From assembly GCA_007026445.1 (NCBI GenBank), contig VDMD01000249.1:5001-22610 (forward strand): a DNA stretch of 17,610 nucleotides. The letters are read 5' to 3'. The notes beneath the pieces are model-generated. The model saw nothing but the letters and a program-made list of their open reading frames with translations, had not been told where the DNA came from and made no database searches. The translations under genes and the position numbers were made by a program. Below are positions 8,001-16,600 of this stretch, piece by piece (within the stretch, counting starts at the first letter, position 1; each line of letters begins with the position of its first letter). Source of the stretch: Schizophyllum amplum (Eukaryota; Basidiomycota; Agaricomycetes; Agaricales; Schizophyllaceae).

Positions 8001-11000
8001 GCGGTGTGCGCTGGTTGCAGAGCACGGAGCGCGAGGCGCGTGCGCTTGTGCTAGGCGCCGGGTGCCAGCGAGGGTGGGGAGGAGGGCGGAGGGGAGGGGA
8101 GACGCCGGTGTGGTGGGGCGGGCTGATGCACAACGCGCGGAGAGGCGCGGTGAGCGATACGAGGACGAGGGCGAGGGCGAGGGCGAGGGCGAGGGCGAGG
8201 GTGGGAGTGGGGGCGAAGGCAAGGTCGGAGAGTGAGGGCGCGGGCGAGGCGTAAAGCCCGCCGGCGCCGCTCATCGCACGACGAGGAGCCGCAAACAGCG
8301 CCAGAGCGCTGTTCGACGTGCTCTCCATCTTTGCGCGCCCCCTGCTCCTGCTCGACCTCCCGCGCGCGAGCGCGGCGGCGTCATCGTCGTCATCGCGTTC
8401 GTACTGCTGCCGCGGTCGCACGCGCGCCCTCCCGCTTTGTGTTCCTCCGTAAGAGCGTAGATAAACCTGTTAATAGAACATATTTTAGCTTCAAAGGTGG
8501 AGGGGGGTGCGTAGAGGACACACCTAGGGCGGGCAGCGCCTCACGCGCCTCGCCCGCCATATCCGCCGCGAGGCGCTGTTGAGCGCGCCGATTCACGCGA
8601 GAGTCGAGGATGGGGAAGGGGGAGGGCGTCTTGATGTATTAATGAGCGAGGGAGCTGAGGGGGAGCGATCGCGCCCACGGCGCGATCATGGTAGCTGGTC
8701 AAGAGGCGTTCATCAACGCTCGGCGCCTCGGACCGATCTCCGAAGGTCGCCGTCGTCGCGCTCAATGGCCTCGGAAACTTACCGTGGGGTGTTTGAGGAC
8801 AAAAGCTCTTGGACGTTCGTATAATAGTAGTATAATGAGATGATTCTGCAAATTTCGTAAGTAAGTGACCATGGGAAGGTAGTAAACTGAAGCTCACTTG
8901 TTTCACGGTCGAGTTCGAACGAAATACTGTTGTTCAGGCCATCGTATTCGCGTCGTTTCGACGTCTCTCGGGTGCACCTTGATGCCACCGCTTCAGTCAA
9001 AGTCGGGACATGTGAAGTAGCGTCCCCCCTAGATACCTATGCTCTTTATCTGGCCTATGAGTCTCTCAATTTGATACAAATGAGCAGTAAGTGCTCTAGA
9101 AACACTCTGCTGATCACTGTGGTCAGTTTAGACATGTTCCGAACCCCTCAGACCCATCGCAAGTCCCGATCATTCAATGGCTACACTACCTAACTATATT
9201 ACAAGTGGTCGCGAGCTGTAAAAGGGACTCGATGTTCGAGTATCGCGTCCACACCACTCGCGGACGCGTCCTGATGGACGCGATCGTGACCCAACGGTCA
9301 CGTCGTTCATTGTTTCCCGCCACCATGTCCCGCCCAGACGACTTCCGGCAACGCTCATCAGCGGGTCTGCTGGCGCAGGAGTACGGAGAGTTTCCAGGTG
9401 CGCGGGCTACGCCCTGCGCCACCGCAACGTACTAACAAATTCATTTTCTTTTTCCTTCTCGCGGTCGGCCCGCGGACGCGCGTCGTCCAAGACGACATGG
9501 GGAGGTCTCGCCACTGCCACCTCAGCAGTAGCGAGACTTGGAGAGACCTCCCCAAGTCGCCGCGGACGACGCGCGCCCTCGCGCTGCGCGCGATCGAGAT
9601 GAAACAAGACCAAACAAAACCGCGCCGGGCTCACGCCTGTCCGACGCGGGTGCCCTGTCGGCCCCATCCCCCCCTCCCCGCCTTCCCTCTCGTCTGTGCA
9701 CGCTGTGCAAGACGTCTACGCGTATTAACACGCGCCGAACGCGTTCAACGCGCTCCAACGCGTCAACGCCCGCCAAATGCCGGCAACGTCGCCGCCCCTT
9801 CCCTCACCTCCCCCATCCCCATATCCGCGAGTCGTCGCCTCTGCACGCTCACCAGCATCGCGCTCCTGGCGTCCGATGCGGCGAGTGCTGCATGCACACT
9901 CTGCGCAATCCGCAGGCGGCGTGTAGGTCGCGTGTCGCTGCCGCGCGCGTCCGATCACCCGCCGCTTCGCGACCGCCGGCGTTCGCGCACCCGCCTCGCC
10001 TGCAGCGTGCACGGGGGCCAGTCGACCGTCGTGGGCAGCACGAAGTGCTACGCACTTCAGTTGCTTCCCCGCCAGTTCCCTCTCCCGTCCCCTCCCCTGC
10101 TCGCTCACGCGCTCGCCACCGCGCGTGCACGCGCGCACGCTTCTTTTTTATTCCCTTTTATATATGCACCTAAAGTCCTGTATCTTACATATATGTATAT
10201 TCTTTTTTGCCTTCTTCCGCCCGAGGAGCAACGCGCGCCGGCGACGCCGCGTGCGGCGGCGAGCGCGACGACTACGGCGACGACTACGGCAGCGCGCGGC
10301 ACGTGCGGCGGCGCCCGGGCGAGGCCCGAGCGGCTGATGACGTGGTGCGGGAACGAGCGCGAACACGCCTGCAGCCCGCCCACGCGCCCGAACCGGTGCC
10401 CAGCCACGCCACGGGCCACTGCCCGGCTCGCCAGACCAGCTCGGCAGCCCGTGAACCCCGACAAACCGTCGGTAAGTGTGGCAGGCCACTGCCCCCAGTT
10501 ATTACAATTAGCTTGAAGGCATTTGCCTCTTCTTATTATATTACCGTGCACACCCATAGCTGCGTCTAAGGATGCAAACCGTCGCTTGCCCTTCTCTGCT
10601 TGTCGCCCGGGCTCAGGCATGGGCTCCGCACCGCTCGGCTTCCTCTTTTTCAACGGTGGCTTGGAACCTTCACGGGGATCACCCTCGCTAGACGAACCGG
10701 AGGGGAAGTCGTCTTGGGGGGCCTGATTGCGGCCGATCTTCTTTCGCTTCCCCGACGCCAGAGCGGCGAGCTTGTCGCGACGCTCCTGTAGAGCGATCTG
10801 GGAACCCGCGTGTACGCGTCCAGACGCAGGGCCCGGCACAACCTTGGGCGGCATAGGGTTCTCGCCAGCAGGATCCGCGAGGCGACGCTTGGCCGGCAAG
10901 TCAACGTATGCAATGGAGGATGTCTGCAGGTGATCCCCCTGCCCCGGGCGTCGCACGACATACGGAGGCGCCGGGGGTAGGGGTGCAGGGGGGGCTCCAG

Positions 11001-11631
11001 AGGCGCCGTTCGCAGCATCAGCATAGCTCACCTGTAATAGTTCGTGTTAGCGTCTGTGTAAATCACAATGATAACAACGCACCCCATTCAAGACCTTGCC
11101 AGAGCCTGTCGTCTGGTGCGTCTGGTGCTGCATCGTCTTCCGTGCGGTGGTGGGAAGGGGCTTGATGACACGCTCGTGCGTGCCCGCGGACAGCTTGTCC
11201 GGCGTGGGCGCCAGCGCACCGGCGACGCCAGATGACTTGTTCCCAGCAGCCGCGGCAACCTTCTGCTTCGCCCCAGAGCGCTCGTCGGTCTTCTTTGGGC
11301 CGGTAATCTTGCCCTTGCGGCCACCAGGAGGGCCCACCTTCTCCGGCTGAGTGGCCTGCCCCGCCTTGCCGCCTGGGGCTCCCGCCTTCCCGCGCGCGGC
11401 GCCCTGCCCGCCCTTCGCGTCCTTCGCGTCCTTCGCATCCTTCGCGTCCTTCGCGTCCTTCGCGACCTTCGCGACCTTCGCGTCCTTCGCGACCTTCGCG
11501 ACCTTCGCAGTCGCGGGGCCCTTCCCGCCCGTGGCGTCCGTCGTAGGTTTCGCCCCTCGGGTAACCGACCGCGTAACATGCGGGACCGCCTCCGCTTCAG
11601 CGAGCTTAGTAGTACGACGAGTGTTCATCAT
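5039..11631 (-). CDS. Large unknown protein, disrupted by an inserted TIR element
   Basis: I do not recognise this gene. Hand-joined exons, in transcription order, are 11083-11631, 10563-11031 continuing at 6726-7313 once the insertion is skipped, 6277-6670, 6069-6226, 5565-6011 and 5039-5523. They sum to 3090 nt, or 1029 aa, with all phases consistent. Intron lengths are 51, 55, 50, 57 and 41 nt; the 57-nt one is also open in frame, and the 41-nt one is short and less certain. Residues about 42-73 are an Ala-Lys-Asp/Val tripeptide repeat in a very basic N-terminus. The middle has nuclear-signal-like Lys/Arg clusters (KKRK, KKSKKAK). A globular-looking region with many Trp, Gly and Tyr spans about 540-800, including a YRWGVKVTGWPKEW block. 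The last 160 residues contain an Asp/Glu-rich tail. This charge layout suggests a nuclear or chromatin-linked role, but that is only inference. The 3242-bp insertion falls near residue 339. Confidence 0.65.
5044..5155 (-). repeat. Acidic low-complexity tract (Asp/Glu codons)
   Basis: On the + strand this is a CTC/GTC/CTT-rich stretch. On the coding - strand it is GAG/GAC/GAA codons for the acidic tail of the unknown protein. It also creates long Leu-rich and Ser-rich open frames on the + strand, which are artefacts of composition. Confidence 0.75.
7314..7320. repeat. Left target-site duplication CGTCTAA
   Basis: This 7-bp sequence directly abuts the left end of the inserted TIR element and is repeated exactly at 10563-10569. 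On the - strand it supplies TTA GAC, read as Leu-Asp in the host frame on both sides. Confidence 0.8.
7321..7685 (+). repeat. Left terminal inverted repeat
   Basis: It starts CACCTTTTGCTGTGCATGG and ends near an A-rich stretch (GCGGAAAAAATCAAAAAAAA). It aligns with the reverse complement of 10192-10562, with scattered substitutions and a small indel near 7470-7485. The outermost 10 bp match only about 6 of 10 positions. Confidence 0.8.
8165..8200 (+). repeat. GCGAGG hexanucleotide microsatellite
   Basis: Five perfect GCGAGG units at 8171-8200, preceded by a degenerate unit, inside the TIR element. It explains the Arg/Ala- and Glu/Gly-rich open frames here, which I do not regard as genes. Confidence 0.85.
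9477..9575. repeat. Large imperfect palindrome inside the TIR element
   Basis: Nested inverted arms share a centre near 9526: CGCGCGTCGTCC (9477-9488) with GGACGACGCGCG (9564-9575), and GGGGAGGTCTC (9499-9509) with GAGACCTCCCC (9543-9553). Inner arms ACTGC/GCAGT add a smaller stem-loop. The transcript could form a long hairpin, or this may be a small foldback element nested in the larger one. Confidence 0.75.
10192..10562 (-). repeat. Right terminal inverted repeat
   Basis: Read on the - strand, it begins CAGCTATGGGTGTGCACGG and repeats the left end through the GTAATRTAATAAG, GTTTGTCGGGG and CTCGGGCCTCGCCCGGG blocks, down to an A-rich stretch (GCGGAAGAAGGCAAAAAAG). The host reading frame happens to stay open when read on into this repeat, which gives a spurious long open frame ending at 10105. 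Confidence 0.8.
10563..10569. repeat. Right target-site duplication CGTCTAA
   Basis: Exact copy of 7314-7320, directly abutting the right end of the TIR element. It lies in the host codons read Ser-Leu-Asp on the - strand. Confidence 0.8.
11412..11510. repeat. 9-bp coding minisatellite (AKD/AKV repeat)
   Basis: Eleven consecutive 9-bp units of CCTTCGCGT and close variants (last two bases vary: GT, GA, AT, AG). On the - strand each unit encodes Ala-Lys-Asp or Ala-Lys-Val in the basic N-terminus of the unknown protein. The 9-bp unit keeps frame whatever the copy number. Confidence 0.9.
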
Positions 11632-11962
11632 ATTCGCTGTAGCGCTGCCGTTGTCGGTGAGTTTGACGTGGTAAGAAGCAGGAAGAAAACCAAGACGCAG
11701 CTGGACAGAAACGTCTGGAGGGCCGATCAGTCTGAGGCCCCAACATCAAGCCTCGTGTTGGTCCTATTGATGAGATCCCTCCTTCTTGCTTGACCCTGGC
11801 TTCGGCACTTTCGGAATATCTGTAATGTTCTCAGCAATTCCACAGCTGGCCCAAACTACTGCCAAACTCACACGACTCATTCAGGCTGCAGCAAGATACT
11901 GGTAATATTGTAAGATTGTACGATAAAAAGCTGGCTGTAAGCGACGACTGCCCTCAGCGACC
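11632..11962. other. Spacer between two - strand genes
   Basis: Separates the start of the large unknown gene (11631) from the stop of the next - strand gene (11963). It must contain the promoter of the former and the 3' flank of the latter. I see no clear TATA box, repeat or further gene. Confidence 0.45.
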
Positions 11963-13273
11963 CTATTGAGACTGGCAGAAATGGCGACTCAGATCCCCCT
12001 TCGACTTCTTGAAGCCAACCCTGTGAACGCATGCCGGGCACAGCACATAGTAGACGATGGCCCTCGTGTCCATTGAGGTCGGGATCCAAACCAACTCCTC
12101 CCTGCCGACCTCCTTGAACGAATGCCTGTTCGTCGGGGAGTTTCTGTAAACAACCGCGAACTCAAGGCTCTCGTAACCGGCAAGGTAGAGTATCGATTCA
12201 ACGCTGGCGAGGCTGTGCAGGTCAAACTGCAGAAGAGGGACAGTGGCGGCGATGGAGTCTTTTGGGGCAACCTGAAGCAAGAACGTCAGATGTACTCCGA
12301 TGAGACGGCTGGGACTTACATATGTGTAGACCACCACCTGCAGCTTCCTCTGGATGAAGGGGCACGGCACGAGCAGCGGGTCGCGGTCCTCATAGTCGAC
12401 GCCCACGATGGTAGCGTGAAATGTGAGGTTCTCCATGTCACCGGCGTAAAACGGCTCGAACCAGTCAGCCAGGACGTAGTTGCAGGGGGCCACCCTAACC
12501 CGAAGACAGCAGCTAGGCAGGTCGATGCCTTTGAGTGCCAGCAGGCGCGCGTAGTCGCCAAAGAATATGAGGCCATCATGGGCTGTGACGCATAGCATGA
12601 TGGGGTCAGGGTTCTAGCGACAGAGGAAATGAGCGAAGGCGATGGGCAGGGAGGTTGTGGCCACTCACCGCGTCGGTCGAGGAGCGGTCTAACAGTCTGA
12701 CGCGCACCTCATACTTTGCGCGTTTCCCAACAGCGGCGGAGGGTGTGGGGCGCCTTGCAACGGAGGTCGACGAGTACTCGGCAGGGGTGCACTCCCAAAG
12801 GATGCGAAGACGGTCATCGATGTACTGGTCCTGGTCGCGGGGAGGGAGGGGCGGCCCAAAACAAACGCGGCTGCCGAGGGGCCAATGTAGGAATGAGGGC
12901 GGGTCGTAGCCCATCGGCGAGTACCTGGCCTCCATCTTCAACCTCTGCAACCTCTCCTCGTATTCAAAATCCACGCCTCTGGATACGGCCCACGTAACCT
13001 GTCGCAGGAACTCGCGCATGTAGGCGACTCTCCCTGTTAGCACCGGTTAGCCCAACGACTGGTGGTCAGGGTTTACTGTTACGCACAGTTGTGAGATATC
13101 CCCTTGTTGTGCGTGATGCAATAACCCCACATCGCCTTATGCAAGGCAAGACGGTCGTAAGGCGGGCGGGTGACCTCCTGCAGCATCAGGGCGAAAGGTG
13201 TACGGCGATATGCAGTGGTGCCGGGAAGGCAAGTCAGGAAGTCCTCTTTGAAGGGCCGGGGCGGCACGGGCTT
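11963..13273 (-). CDS. Unknown protein, 5' end missing
   Basis: I do not recognise this gene. Exons in transcription order are 13087-13273 (partial), 12669-13033, 12320-12613 and 11963-12271. The introns of 53, 55 and 48 nt have donors GTGCGT, GTGAGT and GTAAGT, and CTAAC or CTGAC branch sites in two of them. The spliced product (about 384 aa visible) joins ...MWGYCITHNKGISHN to WRVAYMREFLRQ in frame. It ends with a Cys/His group, CPAC-x(14)-HFC, that could bind zinc. Its middle is rich in beta-prone and aromatic residues, with no signal peptide or membrane segment that I can see. No ATG opens the first exon; a TGA lies at 13274-13276. Just upstream are duplicated 26- and 30-bp repeats and the copia LTR. 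The 5' exons may therefore lie beyond the retrotransposon or be lost. Confidence 0.6.
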
Positions 13274-13280
13274 TCACGAG

Positions 13281-13372
13281 CTAAGGATGCGCAGGACGCG
13301 TAAGACCTCAGTCTTCCTGCAGTGAGGGTAAAGACTCTATTCGTACCTAAGGATGCGCAGGACGCGTAAGAC
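13281..13372. repeat. Direct repeat A, 26 bp, two copies
   Basis: An identical 26-bp sequence beginning CTAAGGATGCGCAGGACGCG occupies 13281-13306 and 13347-13372. It sits between the truncated unknown gene and the copia LTR. Confidence 0.9.
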
Positions 13373-13450
13373 TAAGGTACTGTTAGCTGAGGATAAAGTA
13401 AATGTAGTGTAAGACGCACCCTCAGTCTTCCTGCAGTGAGGGTAAAGACT
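13307..13450. repeat. Direct repeat B, 30 bp, two copies
   Basis: An identical 30-bp sequence beginning CTCAGTCTTCCTGCAGTGAG lies at 13307-13336 and 13421-13450. The first copy follows repeat A directly. The second is separated from repeat A by 48 bp. The second copy lies in the presumed LTR and forms an 11-bp-arm hairpin with its flank (13419-13429 with 13445-13455). Confidence 0.9.
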
Positions 13451-13604
13451 GAGGGGCGGAAAAGGGCGGAGCCCCTATAAAAGTAAGCGTTAGAATTCCC
13501 TAATCGGGAATTGTGACGGTGCAAGGTACTTAGATGCACCGTGTGACATGACACGGTGCGTCGGGCTGAAGGTAGGCTCGTCCGCCTACCCACCACTTTT
13601 GACA
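13381..13604 (-). repeat. Presumed 3' LTR of the copia element
   Basis: It starts on the - strand with TGTCAAAAG right after the polypurine tract. It most plausibly ends ...CAGCTAACA at 13381, giving TG...CA termini and about 224 bp. The far end is uncertain because the 5' LTR lies outside the window. It holds a chain of six short hairpins and a TATAAAAG sequence that faces the + strand. The pol reading frame stops inside it (13586-13588). Confidence 0.6.
13476..13483 (+). promoter_or_regulatory. TATA-like box in the LTR, antisense to pol
   Basis: TATAAAAG is a canonical TATA sequence on the + strand, opposite to the pol coding strand. On the sense strand the same bases read CTTTTATA, a weaker match. 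It could drive antisense transcription, or simply serve as the sense box in degenerate form. Confidence 0.3.
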
Positions 13605-16600
13605 CTCCCACTCGAGCCTGGCCGTAAGCCCATGCCCAAGCAGAACTTGAGATGCTTCTCGTGAGGAAGGGGCTTGGTAAATATGTCCGCCACCATCTCG
13701 TCGGTAGGATACCAAGTCACCACGCACTCGCCCGTTGCCACAAGCCCATCGCGGATGTAGTGGTACTTCCGCTGGATGTGCTTGGTCCGCGCTCGGAACT
13801 GCGGGTCCTGGCTGAGGATGATAGCTGCACGGTTATCACACCGGAGCTCCGTCGACCCATTTTGCGGCTGCCCAAGTTCCTCGAAGAAGGAGCGTAGCCA
13901 GGCTAGGTGCTGACCCGCATTCGCTAATCCGATGTACTCGGACTCCGTGGAGGAGAGGGAGACCATGGACTGACGCTTGCTGGACCATCCGATCGCGCCA
14001 CGGCTGGAGATGAACACAAATCCAGAGGTGGACTTGGATGTGTCGTGATCGCCGCCCCAGTCGGCATCAGTTTAGCCGTGGAAGTCGAGGTCCATGCCAG
14101 TGTCGGCACCGTCATAGCAGAGGCACCAGTCCCGTGTCTTCTTCAGGTAGCGAAGGACGCGCTTCGCGATCTCCCAATGGCATGCCTTGGGGTCTGCGCT
14201 GTAGCGGCCCAAGACGCCTACCACATATGCCAGGTCGGGGCGGGTGCCCAACATCGCGTACATGAGAGATCCAACGACGCTCTGGTAGGATACCACAGGA
14301 CCGCCTTTGGCGAGTGACATGTGGGTCCGGGTCTCGTTATCCGAAGGATCGTTGGCGGTAACGCGCACGCTTGTGGACATTGGGGTCCCAACTCCCGTAC
14401 AGTCGGACATGCCGTATCGCTCTAGGACGGTGTCGATGTACTTGCGCTGTGAGAGGGAGAGGGCGCGCTTGCCGGGATGCTGGATGATCTCGATGCCAAG
14501 GAGGTACTTGGCGGGCCCTAGGTCGCGCATCTTGAAGCAAGCTGAGAGCTTCTTCTTCATCTGGTCCATGAAGGGACGAGACGTAGCGGCAAGGAGGAGG
14601 TCGTCAACGTAGACCACGAGGAAGCAGACCTGCTTGCCATCCCGGAAGACATAGAGGCAAGTCTCCGAGTTGAGACGCACAAAGCCGAGGTTGTCGAGCT
14701 TTTGGTGGAGGGTCTGGTTCCATGTGCGTCCGGCTTGCTTGAGGCCGTAGACCGACTTCTTGAGCCGCCAACAGTGTCCGGGCTTGATGTCTACACCAGT
14801 GGGAGGCATCATATGGAGCAGCTGTGTTAGTTCCCCATTGAGGTAGGCCGTGTTGACGTCCATCTGGTCAGCAAGGAGGCCAAGCTTGACGCAGAGGCAG
14901 AGGAGGATGCGGATGGATTCCAGGCTAGCGACGGGGGCAAAGACGTCCTGATAGTCGATTCCCTCACGCTGAGTGAAGCCGCGCGCTACAATGCGCACCT
15001 TGTACCTCTCGATGTTGCCCTTTGCATCTTCCTTAATGGAGAAGACATGCTTTGAGGTGATGGGCTTGACCCCTGTTGGGATCGGAACCTCTTCGACAAC
15101 GTCGTTCAGCTTGAAGCTGTTCAACTCTTCCGACTGCGCGTCAAGCCACCTGTCTCTGTCCGGACTTGCCATAGCCTGTGCCCACGTATCGGGGACCTTC
15201 CGCGCACCGCTGCTAGAGCGCCCACCAGTGGCGGCGCCTGCAAAGAGCTCGTCCTCCATGAAAGAGAGGTTGGCAGATTCCTCGTCAAGCTCTGGCGCTG
15301 GTGCTTCCTCGGCGGGTTCTGGCGGAGGCGGAGACGGAGGCGCGGGTTCAGCGGGCGCTCCCTCACGGGCTGCTCTGCGCTCTTCGAGCTGTGCCTCTCG
15401 TTCGCGGATCTGGGCGTGCCTCTTCTCCCGCTGTTCGCTCTGCAACCTTTGCTGTCGCTCGCGAGTCTCGAGATAACCACTATCCTTTGGCTTGGAGGCC
15501 TTCCGCTCCTGTGGGGTGCGTAGACCAGCCCGGCGAGACGGTCCAGGTTCTGGCGCAGGAGGTGGTGGCACCTCATTTGGCAAGGATAGGCGGGGAATCC
15601 GTGAGGTCCTCTCCCGGCGGCGTGGGGCACGTTCGGCTGGCTCAGGTGAGGGTCCACGGCTGGATGGAGGAGAGTCTCCCACTGACTCTGGCGCAGGTGG
15701 TGCTGGTCCTCCCACTCGACCTGGACGGGGTGGTGGAGGTGCATCGTCATCGTCCTCGTCGTCATCAGGTGGTGAGGAGATGTTGCGCGGGCGGAGATGC
15801 TTGCGGAAGTCCTCCCACTGCTCGTCGTCATCTTCAGAGCGCAACTCGGCTGGTGCGGAGGAGGCATCATCAAATTTGACATGGCGCGACGTGAATATCT
15901 TGCCGGTGGAGATTTCCAGGAGCTTGTAGCCTTTTGTCCCCTCCGAGAGTGCATAACCGATGAATACGCAGCGGCGGGCCCGGTCAGCGAACTTCCCCTT
16001 GCGGAGCTTCTTGTCAATGAGGGGATAAGCTGGGCAGCCGAAGGGATGTAGGTCGCTGAGGTTGACCGGGCGCTTGACCTTGCGGAGGCGGTTGCGCGGC
16101 AGCTCCCCCTTGTGCCGACTGGCGGGGGAGATGTTGATGGTATCGGCTGAGTACTGCATGGCGTATGTCCAGTACTTCCGCGGGAGTCCTGACGCGGCAA
16201 GGTTGGTGATCGCCCGGGTGACCAATGTCTGGTTCATGCGCTCGGCGATCCCGTTCTGCTCCGGCGTGTACGGGTTGGTCTTCTCGTGGATGATGCCGTG
16301 CTTGCGGAACTCGGCCTCGATAGCTTTCGAGGTGAACTCGCCACCGCCATCAGTTCGGAAGAACTCGATCCAGCCGTCCAGCCACTCCCACTCCTCGATG
16401 GGGTTTCCAGTTTCGCGCTCGCGCTGGAGGCGCCACTCCCGAAGCTTCTTCAGCACCTCGGACTTCTTGTGCGTGAAGATGACCCAGACATTGACGAGAA
16501 ATGGCAGACCAGGACGATCCAGTAGAGGAGGCCGCCGGGGCCGGCGGGTGAGACTGGACCACCGACGTCGCAGGACACGAACTGCAGGGGATGTGTGGCG

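Larger units (their letters stand above)
7321..10562. mobile_element. Non-autonomous DNA transposon with long terminal inverted repeats
   Basis: This is a 3242-bp insertion in exon 2 of the - strand unknown gene. Its two ends are inverted repeats of each other over about 365 bp (7321-7685 and 10192-10562). Shared blocks include TGTGCAYGGTAATRTAATAA, TTTGTCGGGGTTCACGGGCT and CCGCTCGGGCCTCGCCCGGG. The repeats agree at roughly four positions in five by eye. It is bounded by a perfect CGTCTAA duplication, and removing it with one duplication copy restores the host frame. The interior (about 7690-10190) is GC-rich with short simple repeats. It contains only compositional open frames; I find no transposase motif. 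Long inverted repeats suggest a Mutator-like or other TIR superfamily, but the 7-bp duplication does not settle which. It would need a transposase supplied from elsewhere. Confidence 0.85.

Noticed and set aside
7740..8582. Several Arg/Ala- or Gly/Glu-rich open frames
   Set aside because: They derive from GC-rich sequence and the GCGAGG microsatellite; no domain or splice pattern supports them.
9398..10516. Open frame of 372 aa on the + strand inside the TIR element
   Set aside because: It is biased Arg/Ala/Pro sequence with no motif, starts at a non-standard start, and runs into the right inverted repeat. GC-rich composition explains it.
10105..10562. Continuation of the host exon into the right inverted repeat
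   Set aside because: The frame is open by chance. The left repeat shows a similar translated block on the opposite strand, so the similarity is due to the inverted repeat, not to protein conservation.
11405..11515. CRISPR-like array
   Set aside because: The units are contiguous 9-bp coding repeats with no spacers.
13019..13043. ATG at 13019 as the start of the right-hand unknown gene
   Set aside because: A good intron (13034-13086) connects in frame to an upstream coding exon, so the Met is probably internal.
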